Positions 1 to 9,515 of a stretch of 64,000 nt of DNA are shown here, one piece after another. Source of the DNA: Pseudomonadota bacterium (GTDB lineage: Bacteria; Pseudomonadota; Gammaproteobacteria; Pseudomonadales; Pseudohongiellaceae); contig JAQCBT010000005.1 of NCBI GenBank assembly GCA_027621405.1, positions 1-64,000 on the forward strand. The letters run 5' to 3'. Position numbers and translations under genes: made by a program. Each line of letters opens with the position of its first letter. The stretch's first letter is position 1. The notes under the pieces are model-generated. The model searched no databases and was not told where the DNA came from. It saw nothing but the letters and a program-made list of their open reading frames with translations.

Positions 1-45
1 CCTATATAAACGGCTCGCAATGAGTCGAAAAGAACTTGAGAATAC

Positions 46-133
46 GGTGAGGTGTCCGAGAGGCCGAAGGAGCACGCCTGGAAAGTGTGTATGTCGAAAG
101 GCATCGAGGGTTCGAATCCCTCCCTCACCGCCA
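46..133 (+). tRNA. tRNA-Ser (anticodon GGA)
   Basis: Cloverleaf with acceptor stem GGTGAGG/CCTCACC, discriminator G and an encoded CCA end. The anticodon arm is CACGC-CTGGAAA-GTGTG, giving anticodon GGA, which reads UCC/UCU serine codons. The long variable arm (TGTATGTCGAAAGGCATCG region) is typical of class II tRNA-Ser. The T-arm GAGGGTTCGAATCCCTC is canonical. A TATATA at 3-8 could be its -10 element, but the -35 lies outside the window. A perfect terminator hairpin follows directly. Confidence 0.97.
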
Positions 134-174
134 ATAAATGAAAAAGGGCCCCAACGGGGCCCTTTTTCATTTAT
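134..174 (+). terminator. Perfect 19-bp bidirectional terminator after tRNA-Ser
   Basis: Two perfectly complementary 19-nt arms (134-152 and 156-174) flank the loop AAC. A GGGGCCC core is followed by TTTTT, and the mirror A-run gives a T-run on the other strand, so it can terminate from both sides. It starts right after the tRNA CCA. Confidence 0.9.
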
Positions 175-216
175 CGGTGACGGGAACGAGATGAGAACCC
201 TGCGGTTCGAAAGGCG

Positions 217-347
217 CGGGCCGGAATCGCTCCCGGCGATTCTCTGCACGCCTACTTCCTTGTAGGCGAGTGCAGACAGCGCAGGGCGCTGCCCGGGCCG
301 GAATCGCTCCCGGCGATTCTTTGCACGCCTACATCCGTGTAGGCGAG
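217..347. repeat. Two-unit REP-like element (54-nt direct repeats)
   Basis: Units 217-270 and 294-347 differ at only a few positions. Each carries two hairpins: GAATCG-ctcccgg-CGATTC and CGCCTAC-N6-GTAGGCG. The 23-nt spacer holds a third hairpin, CAGCGC-agg-GCGCTG. The non-coding position, the palindromic units and the paired arrangement resemble REP/BIME elements. No transposase lies nearby. From about 350 to 585 I see no gene; a short open frame over the repeat reads repeat-derived codons and has no ribosome-binding site. Confidence 0.7.
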
Positions 348-585
348 GGTGAAGAACTTGCGTCAACGCAAATTCTGAATCAATCCCGACCGGCCTTCTT
401 GCACAATCTAGCAACAGATTCTCGAACCCTGAGTGCCAGCCAGCAGGCAGCTTTAGCGCGAATTAGCGGCGGGAATTCCACCCCCAAATCCCATCCATCT
501 ACCGCAGCACAAAACAAGCTGGTGCCAACCGCCATCACTAAATAGTATCCTCACCAGGAGCTCCAAGAAGCATTCCGGGGGAAAG

Positions 586-2481
586 ATGAAAACAACAAGC
601 TATCAAACAATCCTCATCACCTTAGCCTGTCTGGCAGCACCAATAGCCCTGGCCCAGGATTGGCCCAGCTATGGTGGGGACAATGGCTCCAGCAAATACT
701 CGCCACTCGATCAGATCGACGCCGGCAACGTGGCCCAGCTACGACAGGCGTGGAGTTGGGACAGTGTCGACAACGAAACCGTCGCGGCTAATATTGCCGC
801 CGGCAATGCCAGGACGGTTCCCGCAGACTACAAGGCGACGCCAATCGTCGTCGACGGCAAGATGTATGTTTCCACATCTTTCGGCCGAGTTGTCGCACTC
901 GATGCAGCAAGCGGTGAACAGTTATGGGCTTTTGACACACGCGCATGGGAAATGGAGGGGCGTCCCAATAATCTGGGCTTTAACACCAGGGGAGTGGCCT
1001 ACTTTGAGCGCGGAGGAAAACAGAGAATCTTTTACGCGACCTACGATTCCTATCTCTGGTCGCTCGATGCCGAGACTGGCCAGCCGGATTCGTCTTTCGG
1101 TGATGCTGGCAGAGTTGATCTAACACTCGGTCTTGGGAGAACGTTTGAGAGAAGCCTGTATGGCGTGGTCTCTCCGCCTCTCGTGACGAACGGGGTGGTT
1201 GTGGTGAATTCCACGGTACACGACGCCCCCGGTTCAATCGAAATGCCACCCGGCCATGTGCGAGCATTTAATCCGGATTCAGGCGAGATGGAGTGGATAT
1301 TCCATACCATACCTCAGGCAGGGGAATTCGGTAATGAGACCTGGGAAGATGGATCCTGGGAATACACGGGTAACACCAATTCCTGGACTATCATGAGCGC
1401 CGACGATGAACTTGGAATCGTGTATATACCGATAGGTACGCCAACCAACGATTGGTATGGTGGCAGGCGCCTCGGCGACAACCTGTTTGCGGAAAGCCTT
1501 GTGGCCCTGCGCGCAAGCACCGGGGAACGACTCTGGCATTTCCAGGCGGTGCACCATGGGCTATGGGATTACGATTTTCCGGCGGCACCAACTATCCTGG
1601 ATATCACTGTTGAGGGCCGCCCCATCCAGGCCGTGGCAGCGATATCAAAGCAGGGATTCACCTATGTGTTTGACCGGGTTACTGGCGAGCCTGTATGGCC
1701 AATTGAGGAGCGTGAGGTTCCTCCCAGCTCGGTTCCCGGCGAGGTAGCTTCCGTCACTCAGCCATTTCCGACCAAACCGGCGGCCTTCGAGCCTCAGGGA
1801 ATCACCGACGAAACCTTGATCGATTTTACCCCCGAGCTGCGTCAGGAAGCGCTGCAGATCATCGAGCAATATGACTATGGGCCCCTGTTCACACCGCCGT
1901 CCCTGCGGGGAACTATCCAGTTCCCCGGTTGGGCCGGGGGCGGGGAGTGGCATGGCGCGGCCTTCGATCCGGAGACTGGCCTGTATTACATACCCTCAGC
2001 TTCCCAGCCAATCGTGGTGCAGCTGCGGGAAGCGCGCCGCGAACGCGAAGAAATGGGCTATGTCCGCGGTGGCCCCATGAACGTGGGCGGTCCCCAGGGC
2101 TTGCCGTTGACGAAGCCACCCTACAGCCGAATCACTGCCATCAATCTCAATACCGGCGAGCACGAGTGGATGGTGCCCCATGGCGAAGGGCCGAGGCAGC
2201 AGATCATCGACCTGGGTATCCTGGATCCCGGACCTGTCGGCAGCACAAGTCGCACCGGCCCGGTTCTTACCCGCACCTTGTTGTTCATGGCGCAGCGAGA
2301 CGGCGATAGAAACCTGATACGTGCCTTCGACAAGGCTAATGGCGAAATCATCGCCGAGATTGAGCTGCCATTGCCTCCCGGAGGTACTCCCATGACCTAT
2401 ATGGCGGATGGCAAGCAATACATCTGTATAGCCGTGGGCGGGGGTGCGGACTCTCGCCTGGTGGCCCTGGCATTGCCCTGA
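586..2481 (+). CDS. Secreted PQQ-dependent dehydrogenase (quinoprotein)
   Basis: A 631-residue protein with a Sec signal peptide (hydrophobic 9-22, cleavage after ALA at 23). The mature part begins with the family's entry signature (WPSYGGDNGSSKYSPL), followed by repeated tryptophan-docking blades of a beta-propeller. HHGLWDYDFP at about 323-332 is the hallmark of the quinoprotein glucose dehydrogenase-like family, which oxidises sugars or alcohols in the periplasm using pyrroloquinoline quinone. There is no CxxCH haem motif and no N-terminal membrane domain, so this is a soluble periplasmic form that must pass electrons to a separate carrier. The length fits the family. The substrate cannot be read from the sequence, and no pqq biosynthesis gene is in the window. 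GGGGGAAAG precedes the ATG. It stands alone between non-coding stretches. Confidence 0.88.
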   Translation: MKTTSYQTILITLACLAAPIALAQDWPSYGGDNGSSKYSPLDQIDAGNVAQLRQAWSWDSVDNETVAANIAAGNARTVPADYKATPIVVDGKMYVSTSFGRVVALDAASGEQLWAFDTRAWEMEGRPNNLGFNTRGVAYFERGGKQRIFYATYDSYLWSLDAETGQPDSSFGDAGRVDLTLGLGRTFERSLYGVVSPPLVTNGVVVVNSTVHDAPGSIEMPPGHVRAFNPDSGEMEWIFHTIPQAGEFGNETWEDGSWEYTGNTNSWTIMSADDELGIVYIPIGTPTNDWYGGRRLGDNLFAESLVALRASTGERLWHFQAVHHGLWDYDFPAAPTILDITVEGRPIQAVAAISKQGFTYVFDRVTGEPVWPIEEREVPPSSVPGEVASVTQPFPTKPAAFEPQGITDETLIDFTPELRQEALQIIEQYDYGPLFTPPSLRGTIQFPGWAGGGEWHGAAFDPETGLYYIPSASQPIVVQLREARREREEMGYVRGGPMNVGGPQGLPLTKPPYSRITAINLNTGEHEWMVPHGEGPRQQIIDLGILDPGPVGSTSRTGPVLTRTLLFMAQRDGDRNLIRAFDKANGEIIAEIELPLPPGGTPMTYMADGKQYICIAVGGGADSRLVALALP

Positions 2482-2582
2482 TGCTGCCGGGCCTCGAGCC
2501 TTGATCCCGATCAGGGCCAATTGAAGAGTCGATAAGCAGAGACCGTGCCAGAGCAGGCCGGTCTCGTGTTATCATTAGCACC

Positions 2583-2694
2583 GGTAGCTTTTGTCGGTCC
2601 CCGCGCAATGATAGGTTATAAACCCCGCCAGGCCCGGAAGGGAGCAACGGTAGTAACTGACTCATGTGCCGTGGTGTGGCTGGCAAGGGCTACC
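2583..2694 (+). ncRNA. ffs: 4.5S RNA, signal recognition particle RNA
   Basis: The conserved SRP domain IV core is present: CAGGCCCGGAAGGGAGCAAC, with the GGAA tetraloop and asymmetric A-rich internal loop. The ends GGTAGC and GCTACC pair to close the long hairpin. The RNA binds Ffh and targets nascent membrane proteins to FtsY. A TATCAT at 2570-2575 could be the -10 element. The position just upstream of dnaX matches many gammaproteobacteria. The ends are inferred from pairing and may be off by a few bases. Confidence 0.9.
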
Positions 2695-2807
2695 ACTTAC
2701 AATATGCGCCAGGGCGCAGAACAACCCTACTGGAAATCCCGAGGCCTGGCTTCCGGATTTAGCCAGGCCGGCAGCCCTTGCCGTAGACTTCACTAAGCAA
2801 TGTTGAC

Positions 2808-4637
2808 ATGAGCTATCAAGTACTCGCCCGCAAGTGGCGACCTTCCAATTTCGCCCAGGTAGCCGGTCAAGCTCATGTCCTGAAATCCTTGATCAATGCT
2901 CTCGACAATGAGCGCTTGCATCACGCCTATCTGTTCACTGGCACCCGGGGAGTGGGTAAGACAACCCTGGCCCGCATTCTCGCCAAGTGCCTGAATTGTG
3001 AGACCGGTATCAAGTCAGTACCCTGCGAAGAATGTTCTGCCTGCAAGGAGATCAACGAGGGCCGATTCATCGACCTGATCGAGGTCGATGCAGCATCTCG
3101 CACCAAGGTAGAGGATACCCGGGAGTTGCTCGACAATGTGCAATACACACCATCCCGTGGCCGCTTTAAGGTGTACCTTATAGACGAGGTGCATATGCTC
3201 TCTAACCACAGCTTCAACGCGCTGTTGAAGACCCTGGAGGAGCCACCACCCCATGTGAAATTCCTGCTGGCCACCACGGATCCGCAGAAGTTGCCAATCA
3301 CGATCCTGTCCCGTTGCCTGCAATTCAACCTCAAGAACCTCAGCCCACAGGTCATCGCTGACTATCTGCAGCAGGTATTGACGGCAGAGGGCATCGAGTT
3401 CGACGAAGAAAGCCTGTGGCAGATCGCCGGCGCTGCCAGCGGCAGCATGCGCGATGCCCTGACTCTAGTGGATCAGGCGATCTCCTATTGCCAGGGTGAA
3501 ATCAACCACAAGGGGGTTGTGGAGATGCTCGGTGTACCCGAGCAGCGCCAGGTTCATGCCCTGTTGTCTGCCATGGTGGCTGGGCGAATCAAGGAAGTAT
3601 TATCTCTGGTTGCTGCCATGGCGGAGCACACACCAGACTATGGTCACACCCTGGACAGTCTGCTAGGCACCCTGCATCGCATTGCCATCTCCCAGGTGGT
3701 TCCGGGTAGTATCGATAACAGCTTCGGCGACAAGCAATCGATCGAGGAACTGGCCGGCCGCTTTACAGCAGAGGATATTCAGCTTTTCTATCAGCTCGGA
3801 AGCCGCGGTCGCGCCGAGCTGAGAATGGCTTCCGATATGAAGGCGGCATTCGAGATGCTGCTGATACGCATGATGCTATTCTCACCCTCTATCGTCGGTG
3901 ATGATCTAAGCCCTCTGGGCGATGAAGCGCAGAAGCCGGATGGGCATGCCGATGAACAGGTAAAAAAAAAGCCTGAATTAAACCAAGCTGCGACTGAGAC
4001 GCCGAATGAGCAGGATGCTTCAGTAGCGGCCGAGAAAAACAACGCCAGCGGAAATGGAAAACAGGTTCACGGGGCTAAGCAGAATTCCGAGTCGACACAA
4101 TCCCCACTGGCCAACACCCACGAATTGACTCCCGAAGAGAGTGAGCCGACTGAACTCACAGGAACAAATTCCGCCCCGGAAGAACTGGTTGCAAGCCATA
4201 GCAGTAATGAAGTTGGTGAGAGCAAGTCGGCGACTGTAGCCTTGAGAGAGCTGGATCACAGATCATGGTTGCGAGTGACGCCAGCACTCAGCCTTTCCGG
4301 TATTGCCGCCAACATACTCGCCAACAGCACGGTGTCCGGAGTGGCGGGATCAAGTATTAAGCTGACACTGGATAACGAGCAGAGTGCCGTGTTCAGCGAA
4401 GAGATTGTCCCCAGACTGGAACTGGCCCTGTCAGATTATTTCCAGCAGGCGGTTTCGGTGCAGGTGACGATCGCCAGGGTAGAGACTGAAACCCCGGCCC
4501 AAATGGCGCAACGTTTGAAGAAGGCAGAGCATGAAAGAATGATCGAGGACTTCGAGCAGGATGACAATGTGCGCCAGTTGCTCGACACATTTTCCGCGAC
4601 CATCGCAAAGGACAGTATCACCCCGTTAGAGAACTGA
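2808..4637 (+). CDS. dnaX: DNA polymerase III subunit tau (and probably gamma)
   Basis: A 609-residue clamp-loader ATPase. The N-terminal AAA+ module has Walker A GTRGVGKT at 45-52, a zinc site of four cysteines (C64, C73, C76, C79) and the DEVH Walker B. A low-complexity acidic/Gln/Ser linker (about 365-475) leads to a C-terminal domain that in tau contacts DnaB and the polymerase alpha subunit. An A9 run at 3962-3970 (codons 385-388, VKKK) is followed in the -1 frame by GCC then TGA, so frameshifting or slippage would make a gamma form of about 389 residues. It heads the dnaX-ybaB-recR operon, the standard order. Confidence 0.97.
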   Translation: MSYQVLARKWRPSNFAQVAGQAHVLKSLINALDNERLHHAYLFTGTRGVGKTTLARILAKCLNCETGIKSVPCEECSACKEINEGRFIDLIEVDAASRTKVEDTRELLDNVQYTPSRGRFKVYLIDEVHMLSNHSFNALLKTLEEPPPHVKFLLATTDPQKLPITILSRCLQFNLKNLSPQVIADYLQQVLTAEGIEFDEESLWQIAGAASGSMRDALTLVDQAISYCQGEINHKGVVEMLGVPEQRQVHALLSAMVAGRIKEVLSLVAAMAEHTPDYGHTLDSLLGTLHRIAISQVVPGSIDNSFGDKQSIEELAGRFTAEDIQLFYQLGSRGRAELRMASDMKAAFEMLLIRMMLFSPSIVGDDLSPLGDEAQKPDGHADEQVKKKPELNQAATETPNEQDASVAAEKNNASGNGKQVHGAKQNSESTQSPLANTHELTPEESEPTELTGTNSAPEELVASHSSNEVGESKSATVALRELDHRSWLRVTPALSLSGIAANILANSTVSGVAGSSIKLTLDNEQSAVFSEEIVPRLELALSDYFQQAVSVQVTIARVETETPAQMAQRLKKAEHERMIEDFEQDDNVRQLLDTFSATIAKDSITPLEN

Positions 4638-4642
4638 GGCAT

Positions 4643-4966
4643 TTGATGACAGATTTTAACGAGTTAATGAAACAGGCCAGGCAGATGCAGGAGCAGATGC
4701 AGAAGGCTCAGAAGGACCTCGCCGAACAGATCGTAGAGGGTGAATCAGGCGCAGGACTGGTCAGGATCAGCATGAATGGCAGGCACGATGTTACCCGGGT
4801 AAACCTGGATCCGGTGCTGCTGGAGGAAGACAAAGAGGTGGTGGAAGACCTGATAGCTGCAGCGTTTAACGATGCCGCCAGAAAACTGGAGGACAAGAAC
4901 AAGGAAGCCTTCGGTGCCATGACTGGCGGTTTTAACCTGCCAGAAGGTTTCAAGTTTCCTTTCTAG
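4643..4966 (+). CDS. ybaB: Nucleoid-associated protein YbaB/EbfC
   Basis: A 107-residue YbaB/EbfC family protein (E. coli 109). It starts with the typical helical segment rich in Met/Gln ([19 protein letters not shown]) and ends with the conserved [13 protein letters not shown] region. Family members are dimeric 'tweezer' DNA-binding proteins that associate with the nucleoid. It starts 5 nt after the dnaX stop and precedes recR, the conserved dnaX-ybaB-recR arrangement. Confidence 0.95.
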   Translation: MMTDFNELMKQARQMQEQMQKAQKDLAEQIVEGESGAGLVRISMNGRHDVTRVNLDPVLLEEDKEVVEDLIAAAFNDAARKLEDKNKEAFGAMTGGFNLPEGFKFPF

Positions 4967-4996
4967 AGCGGCGTCTGCCACCAAGAATTATTCAAG

Positions 4997-5602
4997 ATGA
5001 ACTCCAGCCCGCTAATTGACCAACTTATAGAAGCCTTTCGCTGTCTCCCCGGTGTGGGTCCGAAATCGGCGCAACGTATGGCACTGCACCTGCTTGAGCG
5101 AAACCGCGAAGGCGGGGGCAGGCTGAGCGAGGCCCTGCAAGCGGCCATAGAACACGTCGGTAACTGCAAAGACTGTCGTACCTTTACCGAAGAAGAGTTT
5201 TGCAGGATATGCGCCAGCAAGTCGCGGGATCGCAAGATCTGTTGCGTGGTGGAGTCGCCAGCCGATATCTTCGCCATCGAGCAATCCGGGACTTTTCGTG
5301 GAATCTATTTCGTGCTTATGGGGCACCTGTCTCCCATAGACGGGATTGGTCCGGAGCAACTGGGAATTAATGCGCTACTGAACAAGGTAAGTGAGCAGGA
5401 AATCGAAGAGTTGATAATAGCCTGCAATCCAACGGTTGAAGGGGATGCCACTGCCTACTATATCGCAGAGCAGTTCAAGGACTCACCTGTGATTGTGTCG
5501 CGAATTGCTCACGGAGTGCCAGTTGGTGGTGAGCTGGAATTCGTAGACGGCGGCACTCTGAGCCACGCGTTCATGGGGCGCAAGGTCATGGGAAACAACT
5601 GA
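4997..5602 (+). CDS. recR: Recombination mediator RecR
   Basis: 201 residues, the usual length. A helix-hairpin-helix ([13 protein letters not shown], 17-29) is followed by a C4 zinc finger (C57, C60, C69, C72), a Toprim domain with the VVESPAD motif near 84-90, and a C-terminal Walker-B-like segment. With RecO and RecF it loads RecA on SSB-coated gaps. It is the last gene of the dnaX-ybaB-recR unit; rnd follows after only 4 nt, so they may be cotranscribed. Confidence 0.96.
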   Translation: MNSSPLIDQLIEAFRCLPGVGPKSAQRMALHLLERNREGGGRLSEALQAAIEHVGNCKDCRTFTEEEFCRICASKSRDRKICCVVESPADIFAIEQSGTFRGIYFVLMGHLSPIDGIGPEQLGINALLNKVSEQEIEELIIACNPTVEGDATAYYIAEQFKDSPVIVSRIAHGVPVGGELEFVDGGTLSHAFMGRKVMGNN

Positions 5603-5606
5603 TTCC

Positions 5607-6773
5607 ATGACAGATCATACCGAGAACACCTGGATTAGTGTCGATTCCCAGCAGGCTTTCGAGTCCTGTTGCGAGCGCTGGGAAAGCGTTTCGGCGTTGG
5701 CGGTGGACACCGAATTCATGCGAACCAACACCTTCTATCCCCGCTTGGGCTTGCTGCAGGTGGCTGATGGTAACGCGGTATACCTCGTGGATCCGCTAGG
5801 AATCGAAGACTGGACCCCGTTTAAATACCTGCTTACCGATCCCAATCGAATTATTGTTATGCATTCGGCTGGGGAAGACCTCACGGTATTCCAGACCACC
5901 TTTGATGAATTACCCAGAAACCTGTTCGATACACAGATTGCCGCCGCTTATCTCGATAAGGGGTTCAGCCTTAGTTACCAGGCGCTGGTAAAGGAGATCA
6001 TGGGGGTTGAGATTCCCAAGGATGAAACCCGGTCGGATTGGCTGCAACGACCTTTGAGCGAATCACAGCAACGCTATGCCGCGCTGGATGTAGAGTACTT
6101 GCTTGAAATCAGGGAGCGTTTGAGCCAAGCCCTGCATTCGCAGAGCATGTACCAGTGGTTCGAGGAGGACAGCCAACAGGTTCTCACCACAGCGATTGCC
6201 CAAGAAGAAAAGTCAAACTGGGAGCACTATTACGAGAAGATTAGCAATGCCTGGCGCCTCAACCAGCGCGAATTGGAGTTATTGCAGCAGCTTTGTTACT
6301 GGCGCGAACTGGAAGCGCGACGGCGTAATAAACCACGTAACTGGATCGCGAAGGATGCCGATTTATTCGAGATCGCCCAGGTATTTGCCGCGGATCAGGA
6401 TCTTGCCTACGAAAACTGGCGATTGGTAAAAGCGGTGAATCAGGGATTCATAAAACACAATGGCGAACGCCTCATTGCAATCTTTCGGCAGCCGATCACG
6501 ACCAGTACTGCCAGTAATACGAGCCTGCCACCACCCTTGCCCCCAAATCAGCGTAACATGCTGAAGAAACTGCGTGAACTTGTTGTAGCGAGAGCCAAGG
6601 AGTTGGGCATAGCACCAGAATTGCTGGCACGAAAACGCTGGATCACGGACTTGCTGCAAAACTTCCTGGCCGGAACAGAAAATACCTGGCCTGAATCCCT
6701 GCGTGGCTGGCGCCAGCAGATACTGGAGCCGGATTTCAGTGCAGTACTGAATGAGCTCTCAAGCAATGGCTGA
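5607..6773 (+). CDS. rnd: Ribonuclease D
   Basis: 388 residues. The DEDDy 3'-5' exonuclease domain shows D34 and E36 in AVDTEF, the HSAGEDL motif with its Asp, and the Y-x3-D motif in YAALDVEYLLEI. An HRDC domain follows (about 210-290), then a C-terminal helical region. The enzyme trims 3' ends of tRNAs and other stable RNAs. The reading frame overlaps the start of ycgN by a few bases, so the two are translationally linked. Confidence 0.95.
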   Translation: MTDHTENTWISVDSQQAFESCCERWESVSALAVDTEFMRTNTFYPRLGLLQVADGNAVYLVDPLGIEDWTPFKYLLTDPNRIIVMHSAGEDLTVFQTTFDELPRNLFDTQIAAAYLDKGFSLSYQALVKEIMGVEIPKDETRSDWLQRPLSESQQRYAALDVEYLLEIRERLSQALHSQSMYQWFEEDSQQVLTTAIAQEEKSNWEHYYEKISNAWRLNQRELELLQQLCYWRELEARRRNKPRNWIAKDADLFEIAQVFAADQDLAYENWRLVKAVNQGFIKHNGERLIAIFRQPITTSTASNTSLPPPLPPNQRNMLKKLRELVVARAKELGIAPELLARKRWITDLLQNFLAGTENTWPESLRGWRQQILEPDFSAVLNELSSNG

Positions 6774-7230
6774 GTCAAATGAAGGTAATCTGCGCGGGAA
6801 GTTTTGGGAGTTGCCACTGGCCGAACTCAACCGCAAGGAGTGGGAAAACCTGTGCGACCACTGCGGGCGCTGTTGCCTGAAGAAGCTGGAAGACGAAGAT
6901 AGCGGAGAGCTGTACTGGACCCGTATCGTCTGCAAGTATCACGATAACGGCAAGGCTGCCTGTAGCTGCTATGCCGAACGCAGTGCAAAAGTGCCGGAAT
7001 GCATGAATGTTGCAGACATGGGGATGGAGACCCTGCACTGGATGCCAGATACCTGCGCCTATCGTCTACGAATGGAAGGCAAGCCGCTCTTCGCCTGGCA
7101 TCCATTGCTGAGTGGTTCCCGTGACGCCATGGAGGAGGCAGGTATCACTATTAAAGGCAAGGTGATAGCAGAAGATCATGTGCATCCGCTGGGGTATGAT
7201 GAACACATCATTCGATGGGTGAAATCATGA
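6766..7230 (+). CDS. ycgN: YcgN family cysteine-cluster protein (UPF0260)
   Basis: About 154 residues. The conserved CDHCGRCCLKK cluster near the N-terminus and later Cys residues (CACSCY, PECM, DTCAYR), together with WHPLLSGS, match the YcgN/UPF0260 family, a putative Fe-S or zinc binding protein of unknown function. The start at 6766 overlaps the rnd stop; an in-frame ATG at 6751 would add five residues and neither has a clear ribosome site. In many pseudomonads a ycgL gene sits between rnd and ycgN; here it is absent. Confidence 0.85.
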   Translation: MAESNEGNLRGKFWELPLAELNRKEWENLCDHCGRCCLKKLEDEDSGELYWTRIVCKYHDNGKAACSCYAERSAKVPECMNVADMGMETLHWMPDTCAYRLRMEGKPLFAWHPLLSGSRDAMEEAGITIKGKVIAEDHVHPLGYDEHIIRWVKS

Positions 7231-7304
7231 TTGCGCGGAGGCCCGAACCGGGGGCGAGGTGCATTGAGTATCAGGACAGACAGATCGCGGCTGGATAAAC
7301 GAGG

Positions 7305-7658
7305 ATGGATGCGGAAACCAATTACTGGCTCATTTGGCTGATCTATTGCCTGGCCTGCGGGGCCTTCTACTGGGTCTTCTGGAAAATGACCCGGATGCCA
7401 CGATCTCCATGGTTGAGTTACAGCCTGCGGGCGTTCATGCTGTCCCTGATGCTGACTCCCTGGTATGCAAATATTGAGGGCAGTACGCTGGCGCCTGCCT
7501 TGATGGTCCTCGCTCTCGACATAATAACCATCGGCACCGGCGCTGCCGCCAGGGCGCTGGTACCCTTGCTGTTTTCTCTCCTGTTGGCGGAGGCCCTGGC
7601 CACCGGTTATTATTTTCTGCAAAGAAAAAGTAAAAAGACTGTAAAAACAGAAAGTTAA
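7305..7658 (+). CDS. Small integral membrane protein, function unknown
   Basis: 117 residues with an N-terminal transmembrane segment (about 7-26), a second hydrophobic stretch (about 43-55) and a long C-terminal hydrophobic region (62-105), ending in a basic tail (RKSKKTVK). It follows rnd-ycgN, a position where a similar small membrane protein occurs in related genomes, by my recollection. No catalytic motif is visible and no function is assigned. Confidence 0.7.
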   Translation: MDAETNYWLIWLIYCLACGAFYWVFWKMTRMPRSPWLSYSLRAFMLSLMLTPWYANIEGSTLAPALMVLALDIITIGTGAAARALVPLLFSLLLAEALATGYYFLQRKSKKTVKTES

Positions 7659-7805
7659 TTTAGTAATTTAAAGTCCCTCACCAATAAAGTAGACTTTCTC
7701 TCCCTTGGAAAACTCCGGGCGACTGCCAGCCTTTGCGTGCGTGGCGCTCGGGAAGTATTTTATTAATTCTTTGTAAAACAATAGCTTAGATAGTAGAGGT
7801 TTGTC

Positions 7806-8477
7806 ATGGGCCATTTCAGTTCGCTAGTTTTTATCATGATACTGGTCGGAGCCGCGGGCGGCGTTATTAACTATTACACCCTGTCTACCAAGCGCGCTTC
7901 TGATTTCAACCTGTTGATTCGCTTCGTGATGCTGGGGATCTTTGTGACATTCCTGGTGCCATTCGTCCTGAGTGTGTTCGGAAGCACCTTGATCGTGGAC
8001 TCGGAGGGCGATCCTGCCAATCTGCTGAACTATGTCGCAATCTGTCTGGCTGTGGCCATTTCTCCCCGATTCTTCATGAGCAATATGTCTGATGATGTGA
8101 TGGCCGAGGCGCGCCTGACCAGCGACAAGGTGGACCTGCTGCAGTACCAGTTGCGTCAGTTGCAGGAGGAATTGCTCCCCCTGATCGACACGGAAACGGA
8201 AGATGATGCCCTGGCCGAGGCGATTCCGGTGGCAGATGCGGCCCCGGAAGAACTGGATAACACCTCATCCAAGGTGCTGAAGACCCTCGGCTGCGGCCGC
8301 TTCATCTATCGTTCCCTGTCCGGGCTGTGCCGGGAAGCCGATACCGATGAGTCCACTATGGTGAAGACCCTGGGTTTCCTCACCCTTAAATCGCTGGCCG
8401 GCAAGGTAGGAGGGCGCAAGGGAGTGCGCTGGTACATCACTGAGCGCGGTCGCCGACTGATCGAGATTGGGGCCTGA
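7806..8477 (+). CDS. Three-TM membrane protein with C-terminal winged-helix, YEATS-associated type (putative)
   Basis: 223 residues. Three N-terminal hydrophobic helices (about 6-26, 37-60, 76-95) are followed by a predicted coiled coil (VDLLQYQLRQLQEEL, about 112-126) and an acidic linker. The C-terminal domain (about 150-223) looks like a winged helix ending in VRWYITERGRRLIEIG. The combination recalls the family annotated as YEATS-associated helix-containing membrane proteins, which comparative genomics linked to signalling and conflict systems. That link is recollection, not a search result. It stands alone with AT-rich upstream DNA. A membrane-bound regulator is a reasonable inference. 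Confidence 0.6.
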   Translation: MGHFSSLVFIMILVGAAGGVINYYTLSTKRASDFNLLIRFVMLGIFVTFLVPFVLSVFGSTLIVDSEGDPANLLNYVAICLAVAISPRFFMSNMSDDVMAEARLTSDKVDLLQYQLRQLQEELLPLIDTETEDDALAEAIPVADAAPEELDNTSSKVLKTLGCGRFIYRSLSGLCREADTDESTMVKTLGFLTLKSLAGKVGGRKGVRWYITERGRRLIEIGA

Positions 8478-8554
8478 TTCCAGCTCCTGGTCGGGCCACA
8501 ACCAGTGCAAAGCAAGCCTTTTAAGGCCTGATCCCGCACACCTCCAATGAATAT

Positions 8555-8573
8555 GGGCAGCAACAGGCTGCCC
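8555..8573 (+). terminator. Possible weak terminator hairpin
   Basis: GGGCAGC-AACAG-GCTGCCC stem-loop, 78 nt after the preceding stop codon, followed by a mixed TATCGTTCTTCCC tail. The U-tract is poor, so termination is uncertain. Confidence 0.45.
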
Positions 8574-8672
8574 GTATCGTTCTTCCCGCTGCTCATGCGG
8601 CTGTATTAATGGCGGCCTGCCTATTAAAATTAATGCTGTTTACCACACTTGAACCAGCAGATTGGGCGCCAG

Positions 8673-9515
8673 ATGAATTTTACAGGTACCGAGGAATACG
8701 TAGTCACCCCTGAATTGCAGCTCGCGGTTAATGCCGCAATCAAGTTGCAGAAACCGCTCCTCATCAAGGGGGAGCCCGGCACGGGCAAGACCATGCTGGC
8801 GGAACAGATAGCCAGCGCCCTGGATGTGCCCCTGATTCAATGGCACATCAAGTCAACCACCAAGGCCCAGCAGGGTCTGTACGAGTACGATGCCGTGTCG
8901 CGACTGCGTGACTCCCAGCTTGGTGATGACAAGGTGCATGACATTTCCAACTACATCCTGAAGGGCAAGATCTGGCAAGCCTTCGAGTCTGATACCCAGA
9001 CCGTGTTGCTAATCGATGAAATCGACAAGGCCGATATCGAATTCCCCAACGACCTGCTCCTGGAGTTGGACAAGATGGAGTTCTATGTCTACGAGACCAA
9101 GCAGCAGATCAAGGCCACTACTCGTCCAATCGTTGTTATCACCAGCAACAATGAAAAGGAGTTACCTGACGCTTTTCTCAGACGCTGTTTCTTTCACTAC
9201 ATTGATTTTCCCGATGCCCAGACCATGGAAAAGATCGTGCAGGTGCACTACCCGAACATCAAAAAGCAGCTCGTAAGCCAGGCCATGGATGTGTTCTTCG
9301 ATGTGCGAAAGATTCCGGGCTTGAAAAAGAAACCCTCGACTTCTGAATTGATCGACTGGCTCAAATTGCTGATGGCTGATGATATTCCAGCCGAAATTCT
9401 GAAAGATCACGACAACAAGAATGCGATTCCGCCGCTCTATGGTGCGCTTCTTAAAAATGAGCAGGACGTACAATTGCTGGAAAAACTAGCATTCATGCAT
9501 AGAGCCAAGCGTTAA
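8673..9515 (+). CDS. MoxR-family AAA+ ATPase (CoxD-like)
   Basis: 280 residues from the ATG at 8673; an in-frame TTG at 8649 would add eight residues. I prefer the ATG because family members begin with (M)xFTGTxxYVxTxEL. Walker A is GEPGTGKT at 33-40 and Walker B is VLLIDEIDKAD. MoxR ATPases work as chaperone-like remodelers with VWA-domain partners, often for metal-cofactor insertion or stress tolerance. The next gene is such a partner and its start codon overlaps this stop (TAATG). Confidence 0.92.
   Translation: MNFTGTEEYVVTPELQLAVNAAIKLQKPLLIKGEPGTGKTMLAEQIASALDVPLIQWHIKSTTKAQQGLYEYDAVSRLRDSQLGDDKVHDISNYILKGKIWQAFESDTQTVLLIDEIDKADIEFPNDLLLELDKMEFYVYETKQQIKATTRPIVVITSNNEKELPDAFLRRCFFHYIDFPDAQTMEKIVQVHYPNIKKQLVSQAMDVFFDVRKIPGLKKKPSTSELIDWLKLLMADDIPAEILKDHDNKNAIPPLYGALLKNEQDVQLLEKLAFMHRAKR

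Noticed and set aside
270-545. 91-codon frame over the REP-like repeats
   Set aside because: Its first part is repeat-derived, it has no ribosome site, and no family features.
2545-2796. 83-codon frame across the 4.5S RNA
   Set aside because: It overlaps a clear structural RNA and has no protein-like composition.
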